Of a stretch of 64,000 nt of DNA, positions 29,382 through 36,765 are shown piece by piece. The position numbers and the translations under genes were made by a program. Every line of letters begins with the position of its first letter. The first letter of the stretch is position 1. The notes beneath the pieces are model-generated. The model had not been told where the DNA came from. It ran no database searches and saw only the letters and a program-made list of their open reading frames with translations. The DNA comes from Candidatus Butyricimonas faecavium (GTDB taxonomy: Bacteria; Bacteroidota; Bacteroidia; Bacteroidales; Marinifilaceae). Location of the stretch: contig CALUKD010000003.1 of NCBI GenBank assembly GCA_944321125.1, positions 124,001-188,000 of the forward strand, in the 5' to 3' direction.

Positions 29382-30605
29382 ATGAAAAGGACTATTTTAA
29401 TAAGTTTGTGTTGTTGTTTGACAGTTTTTGGAGCTACCGGTCAAGGTATAAACTTTTTCCGGGGCTCTTTTGAGGAAGCTTTGAAAAAAGCGCAGCAAGA
29501 AAACAAACAGATCTTTGTCGATGTTTACACTTCTTGGTGTGGTCCTTGTAAGATGATGGCTAAAGAGGTATTTACCCGTTCCGATGTAGGAAGTTTTTTC
29601 AATACTCATTTTGTATCTTTACAGTTGGATGCGGAGAAGGAAAAGGCAAGCGGCTTTTTTAAGCGTTATCAGGCCAGTTGTTATCCTTCGTTCTTTTGGC
29701 TAGATTCGACAGGGAAAATATTGGATATGTGTACAGGATATACGGAAGCCGAAAAGTTCATTGAAATAGCAAAACATGTGAGTGAGTCTGATTTGAGTCA
29801 ACATAGGGAAGAAGGTCGGAAACGTTGGGAAGCGGGAGAACGTTCGGCAGATCTGCTCGAAGGATATGTGTTTGGAGTTTTGGCCAAGATACAACCTGAT
29901 TCTGTGCAACCATTAGTGTTTGAATATCTAAGCTGTCAATCGGAAGAACAACTGAAAAGCCACGAGAATTACAAAATTTTACGAAGATTCATGCGAAGCG
30001 CTGGAGATAATTTGGCTTTTCGAACCTTGATGGCAAATGCGTCTGTTTATTGTACATACGATCCTGAGTTTTGGGAACATATGTACCGAATGGTTGTGCG
30101 TGCGGGGATGATCTTGCGTGAAGATGGAGAAAAGTTTCAAGATTATCGAGATTTTCTAGTTTCTCTAAAATCTCCTTTGTCTCAAATGTATCTTGAAATC
30201 ATAGATATGGAATTACTTTTATTCCAAGAAAAATACAAACAAGGATTACAACAGGCTATGATGCTCACGGAACGTTATCGGACGGACCATCCTTATTTGG
30301 CGAGAGAATTCTTCTACACTTTGATTATTGCCCATTATTTCGAAAAAACACCACTTCAAGACGAATTAGCAGACACGGTGATAGACTTGGCAGAACAGGC
30401 TTTAAAAAGTTCTCCTTCTCAGCAGACCTTATTGTATTCTGCAGTAGCTTATGCTCATCAGGGAAACTATAAACGGGCTTATGAATTATTGGCCTCTATG
30501 CCGTTCTTTCCGAGACCGGTATTGTCAAATGCACTGTATCCGTATTTAAAACTTCCGATAATACATAGGGAGTATCTTAAGAAAGAAAACTCCTTGGAGA
30601 AATAA
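29382..30605 (+). CDS. Thioredoxin-fold protein, locus 1
   Basis: Periplasmic thiol-disulfide protein. I start it at ATG 29382 (407 aa), just after the preceding stop; an open frame from 29355 would overlap the PKD-like gene and spoil the signal peptide (MKRTILISLCCCLTVFGATG). The thioredoxin domain follows directly, with SWCGPCK (Cys53/Cys56), preceded by QIFVDVYT and followed by FKRYQASCYPSFFWLDSTG, whose cis-Pro region fits the fold. The ~250 C-terminal residues are helical, possibly TPR-like (LLYSAVAYAHQGNYKRAYEL). Last gene of the operon, before a strong terminator. Confidence 0.88.
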   Translation: MKRTILISLCCCLTVFGATGQGINFFRGSFEEALKKAQQENKQIFVDVYTSWCGPCKMMAKEVFTRSDVGSFFNTHFVSLQLDAEKEKASGFFKRYQASCYPSFFWLDSTGKILDMCTGYTEAEKFIEIAKHVSESDLSQHREEGRKRWEAGERSADLLEGYVFGVLAKIQPDSVQPLVFEYLSCQSEEQLKSHENYKILRRFMRSAGDNLAFRTLMANASVYCTYDPEFWEHMYRMVVRAGMILREDGEKFQDYRDFLVSLKSPLSQMYLEIIDMELLLFQEKYKQGLQQAMMLTERYRTDHPYLAREFFYTLIIAHYFEKTPLQDELADTVIDLAEQALKSSPSQQTLLYSAVAYAHQGNYKRAYELLASMPFFPRPVLSNALYPYLKLPIIHREYLKKENSLEK

Positions 30606-30650
30606 AAGAAGGTTAGAGTTCATTTGTATACTAAGCATTTTGTTATTTTG

Positions 30651-30693
30651 CTGTCAGCACCTCTATAACATAGAGATGCTGACAGTCGTTTTT
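30651..30693 (+). terminator. Terminator of uptake locus 1
   Basis: Nested stem: CTGTCAGCA (30651-30659) with TGCTGACAG (30677-30685), and inside it CTCTAT with ATAGAG. It is followed by CGTTTTT. Confidence 0.9.
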
Positions 30694-30856
30694 ATAATAA
30701 ATATGGTGAATTTGGTTTGAATTTCACAATTAGAATGAAAAAATAGTTTTTATTTCGGATGATACTATATCAGTGTGATGGTATGGGATAAGTTGATACG
30801 AATTCATTTTAAATTAGGACTTAATTAGGAATAAATAGTATGATCTTTTATATTGG

Positions 30857-31135
30857 ATGATAATAGATGACAAAGGGAATGTATATTGTGATACAGTTAC
30901 GGAATTGAGAGAATTGTTTGGGGGTCTAATAAATGAGATTGATAGACAGAGAAATTCAAGGTTGCTCCTTTTGTCGATGTCGCTTTTCAATATTTTAGAC
31001 GGGAAATATGTTGCTATATCAATTTTGTTGTACAGTCAAACAAATCAATGTTTTGTGAAAATAGGCCTGGGAGGTCTGTTGTCGATGAAGTTTGAGAATG
31101 AAAATCAGTTTAATACATCTTTGATGGAATTGTAG
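30857..31135 (+). CDS. Small hypothetical ORF (uncertain)
   Basis: 92 codons beginning MIIDDKGNVYCDTVTELREL. I recognise no domain, signal peptide or motif. It lies in a stretch of gene debris between the terminator of locus 1 and sigma gene 2 and may itself be a fragment. No promoter box is evident. Confidence 0.3.
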   Translation: MIIDDKGNVYCDTVTELRELFGGLINEIDRQRNSRLLLLSMSLFNILDGKYVAISILLYSQTNQCFVKIGLGGLLSMKFENENQFNTSLMEL

Positions 31136-31223
31136 ATAAAGGAAATTATTTTTTTGATATCTTTTTATTTTGTTTTCACCCGACTAGGGGTATGAATTGT
31201 ATTATATATGAATAAGAATGTTA

Positions 31224-31555
31224 AATATCGATAAACGTTCTTTTACGTGGCCGGCCACGCAAGAAGCATTGGATTTTAATATTTATAGTGTTTATACCCG
31301 TTTCCTGAATACAAATGAAATTTATGCGGGGGAGAGTGGAAGGGGATGATACTTATTTCACGTTGGAGGTCCCCGGCAGTAGCGGAACATATTTTAGTGG
31401 TGGATATTACGTACGTGTATTTGGCTTCGGTATACGAGGATCAGTACGGGACGGAAGACGAACTGGTGGTTAACCCTAACATTCCGGGTGGCAAGAAGAT
31501 GGTGGATGAGGATAAGGATTATATAATTAATATTGTCTGTTGCTTGTGTTAAGGG
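31224..31555 (+). pseudogene. Frame-shifted remnant, possibly fimbrillin-like
   Basis: Three consecutive frame pieces read as one decayed protein. The first is KRSFTWPATQEALDFNIYSV (31232 on), stopped by a TGA near 31347. The second is DDTYFTLEVPGSSGTYFSGG with YYVRVFG following. The third is EDQYGTEDELVVNPNIPGGK (31435 on). The W-P...LDF pattern is typical of Mfa/FimA-type fimbrillin lipoproteins; that assignment is an inference from this motif only. Confidence 0.45.
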
Positions 31556-31580
31556 GCTATATGACCCCTTAAATTTATAA
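31549..31580 (+). terminator. Hairpin after the remnant, before sigma gene 2
   Basis: TTAAGGGG (31549-31556) pairs perfectly with CCCCTTAA (31565-31572). The following sequence is AT-rich but has no long T run. Confidence 0.5.
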
Positions 31581-31661
31581 ATAGTTTTTAATTTTATAAA
31601 TAAAAAGAGATGATCTTGAAACATAATGAAATAAATCATTTCTTTTTTACATTTTCATTTC

Positions 31662-31669
31662 TATCTTTG
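31662..31669 (+). promoter_or_regulatory. -7 promoter box for ECF sigma gene 2
   Basis: TATCTTTG, an exact TAnnTTTG, 31 bases before the sigma ATG. The upstream sequence is T-rich. Confidence 0.65.
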
Positions 31670-31700
31670 TTTTACGTAAAAGAGGAAATAAATAAAGCGT

Positions 31701-32279
31701 ATGTGTATGCAGGAACAAACTTCAATAAAGATCCAAGGATTAATGGTTGGCGACAGAAAAGTGTACCAACATATCTTTGATACTTTTTATCATAGTTTGT
31801 GTTTGTTCACGCACCGTTTTATCGGAGACCTGTCTGTTTGTGAGGATTGCGTTCAAGAGGCGTTTATTTCTTTATGGGATAATCGGGAGGAAATGGCATC
31901 TGCGGCTCACGTAAAGTCTTTTTTGTATCAAGTCAGCCGTAATAACGCACTGAATCATTTGAAACATGAGCGGGTGAAGAGTGAGTATATGGCCAAAGGA
32001 GTGCAGGAACTGGAATCACAGGTTTGTTTTATCAATTACGTGATCGAAGAAGAGGCAGAACGGATATTGGTTGAGACAGAACAAGAATTGGCACCGAAAT
32101 GCAGGGAAATTTTCAAGTTTGCCATGCAAGGGAAAGATAACGAGGAGATTGCGCGCTTGTTGGGAGTCTCGGAGAACACGGTGAAAACGCAGAAAAAGAT
32201 CGCCTATAAAAAGTTAAAACAAAAAATAGCAGAAGTAACGATGTTACTCCTACTATTGAATCAAGTGGTTGGTGAGTGA
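31701..32279 (+). CDS. ECF RNA polymerase sigma factor, uptake locus 2
   Basis: 192 aa, same family as the sigma at 20172. Region 2 (HIFDTFYHSLCLFTHRFIGD then CEDCVQEAFISLWDNREE, ~25-75), region 4 (KCREIFKFAMQGKDNEEIAR with LLGVSENTVKTQKKIAYKKL, ~135-180). An ATG at 31707 is an alternative start. Its stop codon abuts the stop codon of the convergent permease fusion with no base between. The partner fecR gene is 4.5 kb away at 36766, beyond the insert, so sigma and anti-sigma cannot share a simple transcript here. Confidence 0.93.
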   Translation: MCMQEQTSIKIQGLMVGDRKVYQHIFDTFYHSLCLFTHRFIGDLSVCEDCVQEAFISLWDNREEMASAAHVKSFLYQVSRNNALNHLKHERVKSEYMAKGVQELESQVCFINYVIEEEAERILVETEQELAPKCREIFKFAMQGKDNEEIARLLGVSENTVKTQKKIAYKKLKQKIAEVTMLLLLLNQVVGE

Positions 32280-35200
32280 TTACGGTTTTTGATAAACCCA
32301 TTTTATAGCATCTCCCGCAACCCATTGTCCGGGTAGACCGATATCATATAGGGAGACCGAGCATTCTCCTTCTGGTAACATAAATTCTCCAATGAACACC
32401 CATTTGGAAGTTTGGGGTGCATGGACTTTAATCTTTTTTTCTCTGTTGTTGTAGGATATGGAGTAGCAATATTGTATATCCCGAATGGGTTCTTGGGTAA
32501 TCATTTTTCTACTACGTTCTTGGCGATAAGAGATATTTGGGATATAAGCGTATATTTTGTATTTCCCTTTTTTGTTAATGGGGGTTGTCCAAGTCACTGA
32601 ACTTTCCCCTTTACCTGTTCTTTTTCTGAGACAACTCAAACAATATTCTCCGAAACAGTCGGGCATAAGTGTATATTCCCAATGGGATACAGCTGTAGAG
32701 GAATGTGTGTGGTGATTATGATTTAGTCCCAGGAAACCCTTTAACCAAGGGGCTGGAGGATTTGTGATATGAAAATTGTTATCCTCGTTATCAACGATGA
32801 TTTCATTTGCGGGAGGAAAGAATATTGCAGGAGAGATGGATTCTTCCCCAGCGATGGAGTCTCTGGTGGATTCCATTCCTTTTTCTAGCGTGATTGTCTT
32901 ATCATGAATATCGAAAATGTTTGGACGGTTTTTTGACAAACCTGTATAAATGCTATGTGAAACAACAGGATGAGGGCATATAAATATAATTTTTTTGGCT
33001 TCTCGGGCTTTCACTGAAAATGTCCGGGGAGTGTAGAGAATCCTGTCTATCTGATGTTCAGTTCCAGCTTTGTAAATGGCAGCTCCTAAGTGCATGGCAA
33101 TGACTCCATTCACATCACTTTGGTTTAAAACGTCAAATTCCATTCTGAATTTGGTGTGAGGAGTCCAAGGATCTCCTTCTTTTTCTGTAGGTGATAAAAT
33201 TCGTTTAACCCGGAAATTTTTTACTTGAAAAGCGGGTAGCTCTTGACAGTCAAAGTATTCCGGAAAAATTTCGGACAGGTTCCATCCGAAGTTGTCTGAA
33301 AAAGCATACTCAAAAGTCTGAAAATCAACTTGCCGGAAACGATGGTTTTTCATAAAATCTTGTACGAATACATGAAAATCCGTGGAGAAAGTTCCTTTAA
33401 GAATGATTTGTGAGAGTAGATCGTTTGCTTTTAGTTCATTAATTTGATTTATGATCTCAAAGGAAAGTGTCTTATCCGAGAGGGCCGTCTGATAACTTTT
33501 TCCATTTAAATAGTCCAAGGCTTTTTGCTGGGAGTCTGGAGGTGCTACATTGGGATCTCTGTTTTCCCACGGTCTTTTCACGATTTGATTTAAGAGACTA
33601 TTGATCGTTGGGTATTTGTGAGAGTAAATGTAGTTTATGTAGTTGAAAAATAGAGGATTGAAGTTGTATATGTTGTAAGTTGATTCGTAATGCCATGTTG
33701 TCCCTAACTTTAGGTGGGAGAGAGGGCCTTCTTCCCAAGACGTTAGAATATGTTCATTGTTAAGTTCCCAGTATAGACTTCTTTCGAAAGATTCGATCCA
33801 ATTAGATATTTCAAAGCGTAACCGTTTTTGGGCAAAGGCTCTGATTCTTCCGTTTAGTATACCGATCCCTCTTTCCGGACACAATACCATTTCAGGTTGT
33901 ATCATCTCGCTTCCTCCTGTTGCCGGGTGATAGTGAGAGGTGAAGGTAACCGGGGTTTCTACGAGGCGCAAGCGGTTAAATAGATAGGAAGATTTTTTTT
34001 CATATTCTATGGTTTCTTTTACATCCCTGATTTTGTCGGGGAGTGAAGTTAATTGTTGCTCAATCGAGGAGAGAACCTCGAAGTTGTTTTTTGACATGTA
34101 CAGCTCGTAGGTCACGCTGTCTACGGTTATCTCCCGTTTTTCATATTTCCCGATGCATAGCGATATGTTTCTTTGCGGGTGTTCGTTTTCAAACCGGGTA
34201 CCTGATGCCGTTTTGTGGCGGAAGCCTTGAGAGATGGCTGTAAGCTGGGTAGGATGATCGACGCTTAAGGTGTAGCAGGTGAAATCGCACGGGGTGTTAT
34301 AGGGATGAGTAGGGTTTACAGGTGGGGAGGTAACCGGGTACCACAGACATTCGGGTGTGAGTAAGGTGTAATCTTTTTTGAGGAAAGCGTATCGATGGCC
34401 GAATCTGCAGGATAGGTAGTGGCGGTTGTCAATGTCAAATTCTTTCTGTTGTTTCGGGATATAGAGGTAGCAGATACCTTCATCGATAGTTCCTTGATAT
34501 TGAATGTCAAGAGCGAGAGAATCACCGGGCGAAACAGGTCGTGAGATCACGATTGCCTGAGCCTCTCTCGTGAAAGGTACGGGAGATAGGTTTTCTTGTA
34601 TGCTTGTAACCTCTAGGGAGGGGTTCAAGTAAAGGATGATTTCCGATAGGGTTATGCCAGTCGGGTTATATAGCGAAACCCGGCTTTCCATGCGAGCTTC
34701 TTTCTGTTGGTAGGTAAACCGGATGTCATGAGCGATGATGTTGATCTTGTTTGGAGAGTCGTGTTTCTCGTACACGGATTCATAGAGTGCGTGGCGTCGC
34801 TCGACTTGCTCGTGATGGTTGTACGTGATAAACCCTGCCAATAATCCCACGAAGAGGGCGAGAATCCCGGAACAGGCAGCCCGTTGACGGCCGTTGATCT
34901 TGTTGGGGATACGGGGCAGCCCGCTAATGGCGAGCGTGATGAACCCGATTCCCAGCAAGAGGAAAGTTGTTCGATGGAGCAAGAAACCGGGTAAATCGGC
35001 TATCCCCGTGAAGTCGGAAAACGTGTAGGGAAGGAGGATGCCGAGAGGATCGAATAGCCCGTGGTAAAGGGTGGATAGGAAGAGGATATCCACGGAGAGG
35101 TAAACTAGCATAAAAAAGGTGGTGACGGTTCCGTTTTTAAAGCAACGAGCGGCAAGGAAAGAGGTGATGCCTACAATAAAAACAATGGTGGGAAGGATTA

Positions 35201-35654
35201 GTGTTACCAGGTAGAACAAATAGATAAGGGGCCGGAAAGAGGTCGGGGAGGCGAAAAGATTGATTAACCCGGCCAGTGCGAGCGAGATACTTCCCATGAT
35301 CATGAAGGCAATGATGATCCCGAGTATAAAGCCTATCGAGTAGGTATCGTTTCCTTGCGGGTGAACGAGCAGGGCTTCCAGCGTGTTGTATTTTTTTTGC
35401 TTGTGTACCCAGAATCCCATGGTGGCGAGGGGGAATACTAAGAGTAGGTTAAACATGTAAGCGTTTTGTGTGGGGATGAAGGAGGATAGGACAAGGGTGT
35501 ACTCGACGGGAATGTTGAACATGTCACTTTGGAATGATACCTGGTATGCGATGAGTAGAGGGATCAAGACCATAAATGCAACACGGAAAGTTTTATTTCG
35601 CCATATTTCCGTGAAAGAATACCGGGTAATTAACCAAAGTTGATGTCGGTTCAT
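32280..35654 (-). CDS. ABC-2-type permease fused to M1-peptidase-like region and golvesin-like C-terminus
   Basis: 1124 aa. Residues 1-~260 hold about six to seven membrane helices in the ABC-2 permease pattern (cytoplasmic start, TM at ~25-42, ~68-82, ~108-130, ~143-165, ~183-200, ~228-245, ~262-280). Residues ~310-800 resemble M1 aminopeptidases: the N-terminal beta domain with ECLWYPVTSPPVNPTH, then GGSEMIQPEMVL. I find no HExxH zinc motif, so this part is probably not an active metallopeptidase. The last ~120 residues (KGKYKIYAYIP, KWVFIGEFMLPEG, VAGDAIKWVYQK) match the golvesin/xly CBD-like pattern. No ATPase subunit is adjacent. The TM-coding part is visibly GC-richer than the rest. Function unknown. 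Confidence 0.75.
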   Translation of the reverse strand: MNRHQLWLITRYSFTEIWRNKTFRVAFMVLIPLLIAYQVSFQSDMFNIPVEYTLVLSSFIPTQNAYMFNLLLVFPLATMGFWVHKQKKYNTLEALLVHPQGNDTYSIGFILGIIIAFMIMGSISLALAGLINLFASPTSFRPLIYLFYLVTLILPTIVFIVGITSFLAARCFKNGTVTTFFMLVYLSVDILFLSTLYHGLFDPLGILLPYTFSDFTGIADLPGFLLHRTTFLLLGIGFITLAISGLPRIPNKINGRQRAACSGILALFVGLLAGFITYNHHEQVERRHALYESVYEKHDSPNKINIIAHDIRFTYQQKEARMESRVSLYNPTGITLSEIILYLNPSLEVTSIQENLSPVPFTREAQAIVISRPVSPGDSLALDIQYQGTIDEGICYLYIPKQQKEFDIDNRHYLSCRFGHRYAFLKKDYTLLTPECLWYPVTSPPVNPTHPYNTPCDFTCYTLSVDHPTQLTAISQGFRHKTASGTRFENEHPQRNISLCIGKYEKREITVDSVTYELYMSKNNFEVLSSIEQQLTSLPDKIRDVKETIEYEKKSSYLFNRLRLVETPVTFTSHYHPATGGSEMIQPEMVLCPERGIGILNGRIRAFAQKRLRFEISNWIESFERSLYWELNNEHILTSWEEGPLSHLKLGTTWHYESTYNIYNFNPLFFNYINYIYSHKYPTINSLLNQIVKRPWENRDPNVAPPDSQQKALDYLNGKSYQTALSDKTLSFEIINQINELKANDLLSQIILKGTFSTDFHVFVQDFMKNHRFRQVDFQTFEYAFSDNFGWNLSEIFPEYFDCQELPAFQVKNFRVKRILSPTEKEGDPWTPHTKFRMEFDVLNQSDVNGVIAMHLGAAIYKAGTEHQIDRILYTPRTFSVKAREAKKIIFICPHPVVSHSIYTGLSKNRPNIFDIHDKTITLEKGMESTRDSIAGEESISPAIFFPPANEIIVDNEDNNFHITNPPAPWLKGFLGLNHNHHTHSSTAVSHWEYTLMPDCFGEYCLSCLRKRTGKGESSVTWTTPINKKGKYKIYAYIPNISYRQERSRKMITQEPIRDIQYCYSISYNNREKKIKVHAPQTSKWVFIGEFMLPEGECSVSLYDIGLPGQWVAGDAIKWVYQKP

Positions 35655-35743
35655 GGTATGTGGGTTGAGTGTTAATTTAATAATTGTAATATGGAGATGT
35701 GTCGGGATGACACACCCTATAATTTAGTAGGCTTCGTAAATGT

Positions 35744-36043
35744 TTAGAATATTTCTTCATAACATCCACAAGCTTGGTTTTCCGGAACGCAAGTTTTAAT
35801 GGAGCAATCGAATAAATATCCAGGAGGACAGTAGTGTGTGATCCAAGTAACTCCGACTACAACTTCTGTGTACGTTCCTCGGACTGCTATAACGCCTTTA
35901 GGTGTTATAGCCCACTCGTGGTCAAGTTCCCCTATTTCAGGACTTCGAGAAGTAACTGATGAGAACGGACTCCCGAATAAATTCAAAAAAAGAAAAAACA
36001 ACATGGTTGTTAAACCAGCTTGGATAAAAAATCTCTTTTTCAT
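35744..36043 (-). CDS. Small secreted Cys-rich protein
   Basis: 99 aa. The N-terminus is basic followed by a hydrophobic stretch (MKKRFFIQAGLTTMLFFLFL), a signal peptide or membrane anchor without a lipobox Cys. The mature part is short and ends in a cluster of five cysteines (72, 80, 85, 92, 94: YCPPGYLFDC, SIKTC, QACGC), which suggests disulfides or metal binding. It is 89 bases upstream of the permease fusion on the same strand, so they may be co-expressed. I do not recognise a family. Confidence 0.65.
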   Translation of the reverse strand: MKKRFFIQAGLTTMLFFLFLNLFGSPFSSVTSRSPEIGELDHEWAITPKGVIAVRGTYTEVVVGVTWITHYCPPGYLFDCSIKTCVPENQACGCYEEIF

Positions 36044-36192
36044 GATTCTTTGATTTTAGTGGAATATTTTTTTAATAAAATGCAATCGCATTTATTATTA
36101 ATACAATTCAGAGTGGTTTTTGGGTGAAAAATGAAAATAGATTCTACACGTTATACCCTAATTCAACCTAAATAAAGAGGTAATGCAACCCA

Positions 36193-36302
36193 AATAATCT
36201 CACTCATTCAGAGCTCATTCGAAGCTTAATCGTTGCTCAGACATTGGGGGATGGCGAAGCTCTGAGGGGGCTTCGAGTGCTCTTCGAATAAGTGGGATTA
36301 TT
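36193..36302 (+). repeat. Long imperfect inverted repeat upstream of fecR 2
   Basis: AATAATCTCACTCATTC (36193-36209) pairs with GAATAAGTGGGATTATT (36286-36302) with G-U/A-C differences at two positions. Next to it CATTCGAAGC (36216-36225) pairs with GCTTCGAGTG (36270-36279), with one G-U pair. Arms of about 33 bases enclose a G-rich loop. Confidence 0.65.
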
Positions 36303-36359
36303 TCCCTAGGATTTCCTACAGTTTACTTTAGGTTCTTGTTAGGATTTCATTCTTTACCA

Positions 36360-36560
36360 TCATTTGTTACCCAATGGTTCTGAATTTGTTTGAATCTTGT
36401 CGAGAATGGATAAAAATACTGAATATTGGTTATTCAGAGTGTGGTGATAGTAAAAAGAATTGTTTAAATTTGTTTGGAACTTGGCTTCTAGAGGGTGATT
36501 TTGTAATAAATGCTCTTGATGTGTTATAAAATAATCAATAAAATTTGAGTTCGGTTTCAC
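36360..36560 (-). CDS. Small hypothetical ORF (uncertain)
   Basis: 66 codons beginning MKPNSNFIDYFITHQEHLLQ, rich in Asn/Gln/His, with no recognisable domain. Support comes only from an exact -7 box 50 bases upstream on the same strand (36611-36618). It could equally be the leader of the Cys-rich gene transcript. Confidence 0.25.
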   Translation of the reverse strand: MKPNSNFIDYFITHQEHLLQNHPLEAKFQTNLNNSFYYHHTLNNQYSVFLSILDKIQTNSEPLGNK

Positions 36561-36610
36561 CCTGTTCTTGTTGTGAATTGTATTAGAATAAACGATCGTT
36601 TAATGCGCTG

Positions 36611-36618
36611 CAAATATA
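36611..36618 (-). promoter_or_regulatory. -7 promoter box reading leftwards
   Basis: Minus strand TATATTTG followed by C, an exact extended match. It would drive the small frame at 36360-36560 and, further on, the Cys-rich protein and permease fusion. Confidence 0.5.
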
Positions 36619-36765
36619 CATCAATTTTAAATATCACCATCTATTTGTCAATTTTTTTTGGATTCTTGTAATTAGATATTTACACTTTTAGGTTATCAAT
36701 TTAACACATCTGCTTTGTTAATATCATTAAACGATCCTTTTTTGATCGTATCAAAAATTTGGAAG

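Larger units (their letters stand above)
36044..36714 (+). other. Gap between the Cys-rich gene and fecR 2
   Basis: Holds the small hairpin AATAAAATGC / GCATTTATT (36074-36096), a long inverted repeat (36193-36302), a possible 66-codon minus-strand frame (36360-36560) and a minus-strand -7 box (36611-36618). I see no clear plus-strand promoter for fecR 2. Confidence 0.55.

Noticed and set aside
31346-31552. 68-codon frame as an independent gene
   Set aside because: Its useful part (EDQYGTEDELVVNPNIPGG) continues a protein read in another frame just upstream; it fits a frame-shifted remnant better.
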